Shown here one piece after another: positions 41,751 through 51,018 of a stretch of DNA of 60,535 nucleotides; within the stretch, counting starts at the first letter, position 1; every line of letters starts with the position of its first letter. The notes under the pieces were generated by a model. It made no database searches, was not told the origin of the DNA, and saw only the letters and a list, made by a program, of their open reading frames with translations. Position numbers and translations under genes: made by a program. Source of the stretch: Gammaproteobacteria bacterium UBA6724 (GTDB taxonomy: Bacteria; Pseudomonadota; Gammaproteobacteria; Pseudomonadales; Azotimanducaceae); the NCBI GenBank assembly GCA_002454165.1, contig DKIG01000011.1:1-60535 (forward strand), in the 5' to 3' direction.

Positions 41751-43001
41751 TCAATCAGTTGTTGTCGGTTCATCCAGTGATGCGCCCGACAAATCAAATG
41801 CAGAATGCAGAGCCCTTGCTGCCAATTCCAGATACTTCTCGTTGATAACTACTGAAATTTTAATTTCGGAAGTTGATATCATTTGGATATTGATTGACTC
41901 ATCAGCCAGAACCCGAAACATTTTACTAGCGACACCGGCATGAGATCTCATCCCAACACCAACCATGGATAACTTGGCAATTTTATTGTTCCCCTTGACT
42001 TCTTTGGCGCCAATCTTTTGCGCTATATTTTCCAAGATCTTCAGTGCCTGATCATAATCTTCACGACGAACGGTAAAAGTGAAGTCAGTACTCATATCAT
42101 CAGCGACATTCTGAACTATCATGTCCACCATGATATTGGCTTCACTGATTGGTCCCAGAATAGCCGATGCGATACCCGGAATATCTTTAACACCGAGTAT
42201 GGTCAGCTTCGCTTCATCCCGGGTGAATGCAATGCCTGAAATAAGTGGTTGCTCCATGGATTGTCCCTCATTGGTAATCAGCGTTCCCGGACCATCTTTG
42301 AAACTTGATAGTACCCTGAGCGGCACCTGGTATTTGCTGGCAAATTCTACAGCGCGTGAGTGAAGTATTCTGGACCCTTGACTTGCCAATTCCAGCATTT
42401 CTTCAAAAGTGATGACATCTAGTCGACAAGCGCCCTCCACAACTCGCGGGTCAGTCGTGAACACACCTTCAACATCTGTGTATATCTGACATTCATCAAC
42501 CTCCAGTATTGCAGCCAATGCAACAGCGGTTGTATCAGATCCACCCCGACCCAGGGTGGTGATATTGTCCTCTGAGTCTCTGCCTTGAAACCCTGCTACC
42601 ACAGGAATAATGCCCTGATCAATTTGTACTTTCAGACTGGCAATATCTATATTAAGTATACGGGCGCGAGTGTGAACAGCGTCAGTCTGGATCCTTGCTT
42701 GAGTGCCGGTGAATGACTTTGCCTTGCATCCTAACTTCATCAACATCATGGACAGCAGAGCAATGGTGACCTGCTCGCCACTTGCTAGAAGTACATCCAT
42801 TTCCCGCTGAGCTCGGCAGTCCCGAAAATCAACTTCCTCAGCAAGAGCAACTAATTTGTCGGTATCATCGCCCATTGCAGAAACGACAACCACAACATCA
42901 TGCCCTTCTTTGCGGCTTGTCAGTATTCGCCGTGCTACATTCTCAATGTGGGCAACGGATGCTACCGAGGTGCCACCAAATTTTTGAACTATCAAAGACA
43001 C
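41751..43001 (-). CDS. lysC: Aspartate kinase
   Basis: Phosphorylates aspartate, the first step toward Lys, Met, Thr and diaminopimelate. The frame runs back to 43157, but GTG 43001 follows CTGGAG by 7 nt and gives SLIVQKFGGTSVASV, the family start (416 aa). The kinase domain (about 1-245) contains GRGGSDTTAVALAA, and two ACT domains follow (about 265-400) that bind allosteric amino acids. It lies directly after alaS. csrA/rsmA, which follows alaS or lysC in many gammaproteobacteria, is not here. Confidence 0.95.
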   Translation of the reverse strand: MSLIVQKFGGTSVASVAHIENVARRILTSRKEGHDVVVVVSAMGDDTDKLVALAEEVDFRDCRAQREMDVLLASGEQVTIALLSMMLMKLGCKAKSFTGTQARIQTDAVHTRARILNIDIASLKVQIDQGIIPVVAGFQGRDSEDNITTLGRGGSDTTAVALAAILEVDECQIYTDVEGVFTTDPRVVEGACRLDVITFEEMLELASQGSRILHSRAVEFASKYQVPLRVLSSFKDGPGTLITNEGQSMEQPLISGIAFTRDEAKLTILGVKDIPGIASAILGPISEANIMVDMIVQNVADDMSTDFTFTVRREDYDQALKILENIAQKIGAKEVKGNNKIAKLSMVGVGMRSHAGVASKMFRVLADESINIQMISTSEIKISVVINEKYLELAARALHSAFDLSGASLDEPTTTD

Positions 43002-43047
43002 TAGTTTCTCCAGAATCTGGAGGGCGCATATTAAAGATGGGATTAAA

Positions 43048-45672
43048 CTACAAAAAATTTCTGATATAGGCTTCAACGCTTGCCAAGGCTTTAGGAAGCG
43101 CAGCAGGATTTGAGCCGCCAGCTCTTGCCATATCACCTCGCCCTCCACCCTTCCCACCTACCTGAGTGGCAACATGATTGACTAGTTCACCGGCATTAAA
43201 TTTCCCGGTCAGATCTTTGGTCACGCCCGCAACCAGTCCGACCTTGCCATCATTGACAGTGCCCAATACCACCACGCCTGTGCCAATTTTGTTTCTCAAC
43301 CTGTCCAGAACTTCTGGCAATGACTTAGCATCAACACCATCAAGTTGTTTCACCACCAACTTCAGTTCACCGAGATCAAGGATGCCATCATTAACATCAC
43401 TACCAGTCCCGTCCACCAACTTTGCGTTAAGGGCAGTGACTTCTTTTTCCAGTTTTCGATTTCGTTCAATCAATGCTTTGACCCTGGCAGTAACATCAGT
43501 TCTGGTCGCCTTAACAAGAGCTGTTGTTTCTGCCATTGAATCTTCAAGGGATTCAATATATTCAATGGCTGTTGCTCCAGTAACTGCCTCTATGCGGCGC
43601 ACACCAGATGCAATGCCCTGTTCGGAAACGATTCTAAACACACCAATATCTCCCGTCCGGCTCGCATGTGTACCGCCGCAGAGTTCCATTGAAAACCCAA
43701 CTCCCATGGTCAGCACCCGAACATCTTGCGAATATTTTTCTCCGAACAGTGCCAAGGCACCCTTCTTGCGTGCGTCCTCTAGCGGCATGATAGCGGTTTC
43801 AATCTGGGTATTCAGACGCACCTGTTCATTGACAAGCCGCTCAATAGTGCGCAGTTCTTCGTGCGTGATGGCATCAAAGTGAGAGAAGTCAAAACGGAGC
43901 CTTTTTGAATCAACCAGTGAGCCGCGCTGATTGACATGCTCACCCAAGATCATGCGCAGGGCTGCATGCAACAAATGGGTAGCGGAATGATTAAGACGAG
44001 TGGCGTCTCTTGATTCCCTGTCAACCGTCGCAGACAGTTTGGCGCCAACCTTAACCTGACCCTGGACGACCTTGACCCGATGCAACCAGGTATCACCGCT
44101 CTTGATGGTATCAACTACTTCAAGCCGTGCATTATCACTGGCAAGCCAGCCGATATCACCAATCTGGCCACCCGATTCGGCATAAAAAGGTGTCCGGTCA
44201 AGCACTATCAGCACGGCATCGCCCTTGCACGCCTCCTGAACCTGTGTTTCATTCTTAATTATCACCAGCACCTCGGACGAGGTTTCCAAGGTTTCATATC
44301 CCGTAAACTCCGTCACCAAATCGGACTTGATTTCACCCGCATCGGTAGCGGTGAATTGGCTGGTTGCACGCGCCCTTGCCTTCTGTTGTTCCATTTCTCG
44401 GGCAAAGCCATCCATGTCAATGGACAAATCACGCTCGCGCGCAATATCTGCTGTCAGATCCGTGGGGAAACCATAGGTGTCGTAGAGTTTGAAAACGACT
44501 TCACCGGGTATCTCTGGGTGTGCGGCTGACTTTGTTTCCCCAGTTGTCGCAAGCGTTTGTATCGCGTCATCTAGTAGTTTCATTCCTTGATCCAAAGTTA
44601 ATTGGAATTGCTCCTCTTCCTTGAGCAACACCTTCTCAATATGACTCTTGGATTGCTGCAACAAGGGATAGGCATCTCCCATCACTGCATTGACAGTCTC
44701 CACAAGTCGGTGAAAAAACGGACCACTTGATTGCAGTTGATGTCCATGACGCAGGGCTCGGCGGATGATCCGCCGAACAACATAGCCCCGCCCTTCATTT
44801 GACGGAACAACACCATAGGATATAAGGAAAGTCACCGCCCTGATGTGATCCGCAATCACTTTCAGAGAAGGATTAGACAGATCAGTAGTCTTCAACAACT
44901 TTGCCGCTTTCTTTATCAGAGGTTGGAAGAGGTCCGTGTCATAGTTATTGTGGACCTGTTGCACCACGGCGGCGACTCGTTCCAGTCCCATGCCGGTGTC
45001 AACGCAGGGTTTTTGGAGCGGGGTCAGTGTGCCATCAGCCGACCGGTCATATTGGGTGAATACCAGATTCCATATTTCAACATATCGGTCCAACTCACCT
45101 TCGGGGGTTCCCGGGGGACCACCCGGTATATCGGGACCATGGTCATAGAATATTTCTGAACATGGACCGCAAGGCCCTGTCTCGCCCATAGTCCAGAAAT
45201 TTTTATCATCTCCCAGACGGGAAAATCTACCGGCGTCAACACCCACTTCTTCTATCCAGATCCGTTCAGCCTCGGCATCGTTTTCATGGACAGTGATCCA
45301 GAGTCTTTCCGGCGGTAATGCAATGATTTCTGTCAAGAACTCCCAGGCGAGATGGATGGCTTCTTTCTTAAAGTAATCACCGAAACTAAAGTTACCCAGC
45401 ATTTCAAAAAAAGTATGGTGCCGAGCAGTGTAGCCCACATTGTCCAGGTCATTGTGCTTACCACCCGCCCTGACACATAGTTGACAGCTTACTGCGCGGG
45501 TGTAGCCGGGATTTTCCCGGAATGCCAACGCGTTTTTAAACTGTACCATCCCAGCATTGGTAAACAACAGGGTCGGGTCCTGGTCAGGCACCAACGAAGA
45601 GGAATCCACCAGGGTATGGCCCCTGCTAGAAAAGAAATCCAGGAATGTCTTACGGAGTTCCTGACTAAACAT
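43048..45672 (-). CDS. alaS: Alanyl-tRNA synthetase
   Basis: Charges tRNA-Ala, with an editing domain. It has 874 aa from ATG 45672 (MFSQELRKTFLDFFSSRGH). Class II catalytic motifs lie in the N-terminal part (TARHHTFFEMLGNFSFGDYF); the editing-site zinc ligands are in HSATHLLH and CGGTHASRTG. A C-terminal coiled coil and DHHA1 domain (GGKGGGRGDMARAGG) complete it. The frame extends 23 codons upstream without homology. A strong GGGAGG upstream sits before an out-of-frame ATG at 45722. Confidence 0.96.
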   Translation of the reverse strand: MFSQELRKTFLDFFSSRGHTLVDSSSLVPDQDPTLLFTNAGMVQFKNALAFRENPGYTRAVSCQLCVRAGGKHNDLDNVGYTARHHTFFEMLGNFSFGDYFKKEAIHLAWEFLTEIIALPPERLWITVHENDAEAERIWIEEVGVDAGRFSRLGDDKNFWTMGETGPCGPCSEIFYDHGPDIPGGPPGTPEGELDRYVEIWNLVFTQYDRSADGTLTPLQKPCVDTGMGLERVAAVVQQVHNNYDTDLFQPLIKKAAKLLKTTDLSNPSLKVIADHIRAVTFLISYGVVPSNEGRGYVVRRIIRRALRHGHQLQSSGPFFHRLVETVNAVMGDAYPLLQQSKSHIEKVLLKEEEQFQLTLDQGMKLLDDAIQTLATTGETKSAAHPEIPGEVVFKLYDTYGFPTDLTADIARERDLSIDMDGFAREMEQQKARARATSQFTATDAGEIKSDLVTEFTGYETLETSSEVLVIIKNETQVQEACKGDAVLIVLDRTPFYAESGGQIGDIGWLASDNARLEVVDTIKSGDTWLHRVKVVQGQVKVGAKLSATVDRESRDATRLNHSATHLLHAALRMILGEHVNQRGSLVDSKRLRFDFSHFDAITHEELRTIERLVNEQVRLNTQIETAIMPLEDARKKGALALFGEKYSQDVRVLTMGVGFSMELCGGTHASRTGDIGVFRIVSEQGIASGVRRIEAVTGATAIEYIESLEDSMAETTALVKATRTDVTARVKALIERNRKLEKEVTALNAKLVDGTGSDVNDGILDLGELKLVVKQLDGVDAKSLPEVLDRLRNKIGTGVVVLGTVNDGKVGLVAGVTKDLTGKFNAGELVNHVATQVGGKGGGRGDMARAGGSNPAALPKALASVEAYIRNFL

Positions 45673-45829
45673 GACAATAGACCCTGAAATAAGACCGAAT
45701 ACCATACAGAAAAACAAGCCATAGCTAAACCTCCCTGGCACTATCGCAAGTTTTTATTTGAGGTGAATAACGGAGAGCAAAACTTGATGATGAATGATTT
45801 ATTGCAGAACAATCCCGGGATGAGATTAT

Positions 45830-46396
45830 TCAGAGGTCTCCGGGGATAAAGCCGCGTTGTCGGAGGAAACGATCCACCCTTGCCTTGTCTTGTAACTGGA
45901 TTGGACCCTGCTCGCCAAACTCACGACCAAATTTTTTCAAAGTGACAGTTGCTGCAAGTTCACGCCAATTGATCCTGGAGTCATTAAATGCGGCATCAAT
46001 AACCGCTGTAGCAACTCCCTTCCCCTTTAATTCCGCGCGGATTTTGACGGGACCCTGTCCCTTGTTAGTGCGCGCCCGGATGAAGGCTTCCGCAAGTCTT
46101 GCGTCACTTTGCAAACCCTCGGTTTCAAGCCTTGTCAATGCCTGGGCAATGCGCTTCTTAATTTCAAGTTTCTGGCGTTCAATCTTTTCATCTTCAAGCC
46201 CCTCATCTTCAAACTCTTTATCCCCAAGCTTTACGCTCTCGTGCATTGTATCTGCAAGAGTTTTCCAACTCCCGAACCGCTGAACAAGTCTGGTCAAAAG
46301 TTCCTGACGGGAATATTCACGACGCGCCAGCAAATTCATCGCAGCGCGGCGTATATCAACACAGGATACTTCTTTCACAGGCTCGCTACTTCTCAC
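45830..46396 (-). CDS. recX: Regulatory protein RecX
   Basis: Modulates RecA filaments by binding in the groove. The 188-aa product has three-helix repeats: RRAAMNLLARREYSRQEL, then LQSDARLAEAFIRARTNKGQGP, then WRELAATVTLKKFG. An acidic and charged insert of about 30 residues (about 48-80, with EFEDEGLEDEKIE) lies between the first repeats and is not typical; its DNA repeats TCATCTTCAA. GTG 46396 is the first start and has no good ribosome binding site. It follows recA by 131 bp, so it is probably read through from the SOS promoter. Confidence 0.9.
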   Translation of the reverse strand: MRSSEPVKEVSCVDIRRAAMNLLARREYSRQELLTRLVQRFGSWKTLADTMHESVKLGDKEFEDEGLEDEKIERQKLEIKKRIAQALTRLETEGLQSDARLAEAFIRARTNKGQGPVKIRAELKGKGVATAVIDAAFNDSRINWRELAATVTLKKFGREFGEQGPIQLQDKARVDRFLRQRGFIPGDL

Positions 46397-46527
46397 AGAA
46401 TCGCGTCACAACAGGTCGGGGCACAGCAGAGCGGGACTGCCATTGATCCCCGAAGTATTCGCCAAGAGTCCCCTCCTATTCAGGGCTGAATCCAACAGAG
46501 CAAGCATCTCGGCAGTAGCGATGCTTA

Positions 46528-47595
46528 TCACGCACCACTGATAGCGGTGACATTGCTGGTATCTTCCGTGGCGCTATCTTTTTCCGGGACACTCTCATCA
46601 CTCAGCAGTTGCGTCCGAACCTGGCCTTCAATGTCGCTTGCCAAGGTGGCGTTTTCAGCAAGAAAATCGCTGGCGTTTTTCTTACCCTGGCCAATCCTGT
46701 CTCCCTTGTAACTGTACCAAGCACCGGCCTTGTCAATGATATTAAGTTTCACGGCTAACTCAATGACTTCGCCCAGTCGGTTAATCCCCTTGCCGTACAA
46801 AATCTGAAATTCCGCATGCTTGAAAGGAGGAGCAACCTTGTTCTTGATAACTTTGACGCGAGTCTCGTTGCCAATGATCTCGTCACCTTCCTTAACGGCA
46901 CCGATTCTCCTGATATCAAGCCGTATGGAAGCGTAGAACTTCAGCGCATTGCCACCAGTGGTTGTTTCAGGGCTACCGTACATGACGCCGATTTTCATGC
47001 GGATCTGGTTGATAAAGATAACCAGGGTGTTCGAATTTTTGATGTTCGCCGCCATCTTGCGTAGCGCCTGGCTCATCAGGCGAGCCTGCAAGCCAACATG
47101 ATGATCGCCCATGTCGCCTTCTATTTCGGCTTGTGGAGTCAGTGCCGCAACGGAATCAATAACGACAACCTCAACCGCACCTGACCTGACGATCATGTCA
47201 CAAATTTCCAGTGCCTGCTCACCGGTATCTGGCTGGGACACCAGCAGATCCTCAATGTTGACGCCGAGGTTCCGCGCATACTGGGGATCAAGTGCATGCT
47301 CGGCATCAATAAATGCACAGGTACCGCCAGACTGCTGGCTTTCGGAAAGGGCTTGCAGGGCAAGCGTGGTCTTGCCTGACGATTCGGGCCCGTATATCTC
47401 CACGATACGGCCTCTTGGTAAGCCGCCGATACCCAGCGCGATATCCAAGCCAAGCGATCCCGATGATATAGAAGGGATTTTTTCCTGGGGCGTAGCCCCC
47501 AAGCGCATCATCGCACCCTTGCCAAATTGACGTTCTATTTGGGAAAGTGCGGCATCCAGTGCCTTGTTTTTATTACTATTATCAAGTTCAGACAT
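46528..47595 (-). CDS. recA: Recombinase RecA
   Basis: ATP-dependent strand-exchange protein and co-protease for LexA. The 355 aa include the N-terminal oligomerisation helix, Walker A GPESSGKTT (69-77), loop L1/L2 regions (EIEGDMGDHHVG, YGSPETTTGGNALKFYAS) and an acidic C-terminus. ATG 47595 follows GAGGAA by 6 nt. Upstream lies a LexA-type box over its promoter. Confidence 0.98.
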   Translation of the reverse strand: MSELDNSNKNKALDAALSQIERQFGKGAMMRLGATPQEKIPSISSGSLGLDIALGIGGLPRGRIVEIYGPESSGKTTLALQALSESQQSGGTCAFIDAEHALDPQYARNLGVNIEDLLVSQPDTGEQALEICDMIVRSGAVEVVVIDSVAALTPQAEIEGDMGDHHVGLQARLMSQALRKMAANIKNSNTLVIFINQIRMKIGVMYGSPETTTGGNALKFYASIRLDIRRIGAVKEGDEIIGNETRVKVIKNKVAPPFKHAEFQILYGKGINRLGEVIELAVKLNIIDKAGAWYSYKGDRIGQGKKNASDFLAENATLASDIEGQVRTQLLSDESVPEKDSATEDTSNVTAISGA

Positions 47596-47679
47596 AGTGA
47601 TTCCTCTGTTGTGAATTTGCCTTAAATTGTGTGTGTTATGTAGGTTTGCTCTGGTGTCCTGCTTTAACTAGACCTGCTT

Positions 47680-47699
47680 TACTGTACATTTAACCAGTA
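47680..47699. promoter_or_regulatory. LexA-type SOS box of recA
   Basis: TACTGTACATTTAACCAGTA matches the gammaproteobacterial LexA consensus (TACTGT, AT-rich centre, ACAGTA) at 16 of 20 positions, with CTGT-N8-CCAG in place of the ideal ACAG half. It overlaps the -10 box and the spacer of the recA promoter. Confidence 0.8.
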
Positions 47700-47709
47700 T
47701 TATGCACAA
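47681..47709 (-). promoter_or_regulatory. recA promoter
   Basis: On the minus strand TTGTGC (47709-47704) and TACAGT (47686-47681) are separated by 17 bp. The LexA-type box lies across the -10 box and most of the spacer, as expected for repression of recA. Confidence 0.55.
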
Positions 47710-47887
47710 ATAATTCCATTCGCCAAACACTTTTTTCAATTTTTTTCATTTGCCTCAAGATTGTCCAGCATTGTGATGCTTTGCAAACTGGAAAACAGTC
47801 GCCGATCTCCATGAAGTATGCAGGACATTGCCTATAAGTGAGTCAGATATAGACCCTACAAACCCCAGGTGTTTTTATGATAAAAAG

Positions 47888-47906
47888 ACTGTACCTTTAT
47901 ACAGTA
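47888..47906. promoter_or_regulatory. LexA-type SOS box upstream of the radical SAM gene
   Basis: ACTGTACCTTTATACAGTA has a perfect CTGT-N8-ACAG core (47889-47904) and matches the 20-bp consensus as well as the recA box does. It lies 20 bp before ATG 47927; TATATT (47905-47910) immediately follows and could be the -10 box. Confidence 0.75.
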
Positions 47907-47926
47907 TATTGATAGTATCCGCAACC

Positions 47927-49075
47927 ATGGCTCAGCAGCAATTTCCAGGCGACACAAAAACACCCCTCAAGGGCAGAGGTGCCCTGTCAAATCCTCATAA
48001 TCGGTACAACCCACAGCGGATTGAGCCTTTTGATGATGGCTGGGGAGCCCAGATAGGCATTCAAACAGATGATATGCAGGATGAATGGGACGAAGGTCAG
48101 CAGGGCGGCGATGACCCTTTTGAGGCTCGGCGGATTGAAACCATCATCCTCAAAGAATCTTCCCGGAGCATTATCACCACTAACAAGTCACCGGACATCC
48201 CGTTTGACAGATCCATCAACCCCTACCGAGGCTGTGAACACGGCTGCATCTACTGTTATGCCCGGCCCTCTCATGCCTATTGGGATCTCTCGCCCGGGCT
48301 TGATTTTGAGACCAAAATTATCATTAAACCCATGGCTGCCAGCCTGTTACGGGAAACTCTGAATAGGCCCGGCTATCAGGTCAAACCCATTTGCATTGGC
48401 GCCAACACAGACCCTTATCAGCCACTTGAAGCCAAACTTGAGACAACACGATCAATTATTGAAGTTCTCTCGGAGTTTAATCATCCCTTTTCAATCATCA
48501 CCAAAAGCGGCCTCATCCTGCGTGATTTGGAGCTTCTGGCATCCCTGGCAGAGCGGCGTCTCTGTAGTGTCGCTGTGAGCGTGACCACGCTTGACAATGA
48601 TCTCAAAAGAAAACTGGAACCAAGAGCGGCGTCAGGCAAGGTTCGCCTTGATGTTATCAGGCAGCTTAACGAAGCGGGAGTGAGAGTCACCATGATGGCA
48701 GCGCCCATGATTCCCTGTATCAATGACCAGGAGCTTGAGACCCTGTTGGCGGCGGGTAAGGAAGCCGGGGCAGCGGCGGCAAGCTATATTCTGCTACGAC
48801 TACCGCTGGAAATCAGTGAAATGTTCCAGGACTGGCTGGCGGCACACTTCCCCGACCGGGCAGCAAAAGTCATGAATATCATCCGGCAAACCAGAGGTGG
48901 CAAGGATTATCAAAGTGCTTTTGGGCAACGCATGCGCGGCAGTGGTGTGTTTGCCCAACTGCTGAAACGCCGGTTTGAAATTGCATACCGCAAACTTGGA
49001 TTCATCACAGATCAAAGGTTCCAGTTGGATTCATCACAGTTCAAACCTCAACGGGAACAACTTTCACTGCTTTGA
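47927..49075 (+). CDS. PA0069-family radical SAM protein (SplB-like)
   Basis: Radical SAM enzyme of unknown reaction, related to spore photoproduct lyase-like proteins. From ATG 47927 it has 382 aa. The cluster motif is CEHGCIYC (Cys103, Cys107, Cys110) in NPYRGCEHGCIYCYARPSHA. KGRGALSNPHNRYNP near the N-terminus and IGANTDPYQPLE are family hallmarks. The frame extends back to 47828, but the SOS box and promoter fall inside that extension, so the ATG is chosen. The LexA-type box suggests a DNA-damage role; I recall the P. aeruginosa homologue as SOS-induced. Confidence 0.88.
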   Translation: MAQQQFPGDTKTPLKGRGALSNPHNRYNPQRIEPFDDGWGAQIGIQTDDMQDEWDEGQQGGDDPFEARRIETIILKESSRSIITTNKSPDIPFDRSINPYRGCEHGCIYCYARPSHAYWDLSPGLDFETKIIIKPMAASLLRETLNRPGYQVKPICIGANTDPYQPLEAKLETTRSIIEVLSEFNHPFSIITKSGLILRDLELLASLAERRLCSVAVSVTTLDNDLKRKLEPRAASGKVRLDVIRQLNEAGVRVTMMAAPMIPCINDQELETLLAAGKEAGAAAASYILLRLPLEISEMFQDWLAAHFPDRAAKVMNIIRQTRGGKDYQSAFGQRMRGSGVFAQLLKRRFEIAYRKLGFITDQRFQLDSSQFKPQREQLSLL

Positions 49076-49126
49076 TGCACCCAGGGTCCCCCGACGCCTG
49101 TCGCCAGGCAAACCTTGCCGCCTTCC

Positions 49127-50365
49127 TCAGGCAAGCTCTTGTTCAAGTCTTATTTGCCTAAGGTCTGTGTCCGGGGACGGTAGCCAGATTATTGCGATCA
49201 TGCAGGGGAGCAGACTAATGCCAAAAATCCAAAACGCAGGGTTATAAGATTGGGTCATATCAAAGACCCAGCCAGAAAATATTGGCCCGACACTGCTCAG
49301 CATCAAAAACAGATTGACATAGCCAAGCACCCGACCAAAGGCAAAGGTACCGAATCTTGCGGAATACATAATACCCATCATCGGCAAAATGCCGCCGGTT
49401 GCCATGCCAAGCAAAGCAGAGCCAAGCATCAGGGACTCCAGATCTGGAGAACCTTCATACAGCATGAGTGCTGCCAACATAAAGGACGCCATCAGCCAAT
49501 AGAGCCAGCGATGGTCAACATGATCTCCCAGTCCACCGAAAATAAACTTGCCGACTATCATTGACAAAGCCGTGATGGAAATGAGTTGAGCGGCAACGCT
49601 CTGTTCTAATCCCAGATCAAAAACATAGGCACCAATGTTGAATTGCACCCCACCGAAGGTAGCGCTAATCGGGATCAAGGTAATTACCGGTAGCCAGAAA
49701 CTGCGGCTAGTGAGGATTTCCCTGGCGGTCCAAGGTTTTGTATCTAGCGACGGCCTTAGCGGGTCTAATGACACGGGAGCCGGCGGTTCATAGCGCAAGA
49801 TAATGAAATTCAGCGGCATGAGCAGCACAAAGGACATGACAGCAAGCAACAGCAGAGAGGTCTGCCAATCAAACTGGTTGATTAATTCTCCGGTAATCAG
49901 TGGGATTATGAAGCCGCCGATTGATGTGCCCATCGCCGAAATACCAATGGCAAGGCTACGTTTTTGAATAAACCATTTACTGACCATGGTTTGCGAGGCG
50001 AGGATACCGCACAGGATCATCCCGACGGGCAACAGAGTTGCGTGAATCAGAATGATTTGCCAGAAGGCTGTCGCCACGGACAACAACAAGAGTCCCAGGC
50101 TAAGACAAAGGCATCCCAGCATCACCAGCAGGCGCATAGAATGTTGATCCATCAGCCGCCCGAAGAAGGGACTGGCAAGCCCGCCCATTACCTGGAACAG
50201 GAAAATCGCCACCATGGCGTGGCCACGCGATATACCAAATTGGTTGAGCCAAGGCACAACAAACAGCGCAAAACTGTAAATAAGAATACCCACCACCACC
50301 GCCTGATTGATCAGCGTCAATGCAAGGATGTACCAACGATAGTGTTTTGGTGGGGACAAGTGCAT
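49127..50365 (-). CDS. MFS transporter
   Basis: Inner-membrane permease of 412 aa with 12 hydrophobic segments. Family marks are FFGRLMDQHSMRLLV between TM2 and TM3 (a GxxxD-R type loop) and FGGLGDHVDHRW between TM8 and TM9. Overall it resembles monocarboxylate/oxalate-type MFS transporters (YbfB/OxlT group). Substrate unknown. It is convergent with the radical SAM gene, 51 bp apart; a short stem (GCCTG-TCGC-CAGGC, near 49100) lies between. Confidence 0.85.
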   Translation of the reverse strand: MHLSPPKHYRWYILALTLINQAVVVGILIYSFALFVVPWLNQFGISRGHAMVAIFLFQVMGGLASPFFGRLMDQHSMRLLVMLGCLCLSLGLLLLSVATAFWQIILIHATLLPVGMILCGILASQTMVSKWFIQKRSLAIGISAMGTSIGGFIIPLITGELINQFDWQTSLLLLAVMSFVLLMPLNFIILRYEPPAPVSLDPLRPSLDTKPWTAREILTSRSFWLPVITLIPISATFGGVQFNIGAYVFDLGLEQSVAAQLISITALSMIVGKFIFGGLGDHVDHRWLYWLMASFMLAALMLYEGSPDLESLMLGSALLGMATGGILPMMGIMYSARFGTFAFGRVLGYVNLFLMLSSVGPIFSGWVFDMTQSYNPAFWIFGISLLPCMIAIIWLPSPDTDLRQIRLEQELA

Positions 50366-50427
50366 AGCAAAAACAGCGTGGCTTTTGGGTATCCGATCGC
50401 GTTTGTTGTATTGGTATTTTAAATTTT

Positions 50428-50874
50428 CTAACTGCTTAAAATTTGTTGTTTTCGCTGGACTTCAGGCAGATCATTGATACAATAGTTTATGTAGTAAATT
50501 GAAAATATAAATGTATAAAATCTATTCATTACCAAATCAATTTTATATTCATTAAGTACATATTCTTGAAGTGATCTCCTTGCTTTGAACGCCCAAACAA
50601 CATAAAGAACCGCTTCAGCGATAACAAGAATCCGCATTATATTTTCTAATACATCGGCACCTGTATTGCTTAAAGCCCCAGCAATTCCTGTGCAAACAGC
50701 AATCCATATAATATATGTATTATTAGCTGTTTGAGTGTTAGTAACTTTATCTATGACTTTATAATTACTGTATAGCCATATAATTGGATATATTCCCGCA
50801 GTGGCGATGGTCAGTAATACCAAATTTAAAGTTTTAGTATCAATTTGATCCTTGAGATCAGTAATTGTTGTCAT
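50428..50874 (-). CDS. Small DUF4234-like membrane protein
   Basis: Uncharacterised 148-aa membrane protein. NLVLLTIATAGIYPIIWLY resembles the DUF4234 motif; helices are at about 16-34, 52-70, 76-94 and 118-136. AGGAGACAAAG before the ATG is a strong ribosome binding site. The gene is much richer in A+T than its neighbours, which suggests recent transfer. No function can be given. Confidence 0.65.
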   Translation of the reverse strand: MTTITDLKDQIDTKTLNLVLLTIATAGIYPIIWLYSNYKVIDKVTNTQTANNTYIIWIAVCTGIAGALSNTGADVLENIMRILVIAEAVLYVVWAFKARRSLQEYVLNEYKIDLVMNRFYTFIFSIYYINYCINDLPEVQRKQQILSS

Positions 50875-51018
50875 CTTTGTCTCCTGTGGTTAAAAAAGCA
50901 CAAGGTATATCCGAGCCTCAGAGTCGCTGACTATTTTTTATAATAACTGAATTCGCACCCCTTGTCCTAAGGAGCATCGGGCGAGAGGTAACCATAGCGG
51001 GGTTTCTGCTTGTTTGTA

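Noticed and set aside
41731..41751. csrA/rsmA near alaS-lysC
   Set aside because: Only 19 bp separate the desaturase and lysC stops; no small RNA-binding protein ORF is present.
46502..46524. recA terminator (AGCATC ... GATGCT)
   Set aside because: Only a 6-bp stem and no T-run on the minus strand; too weak to call.
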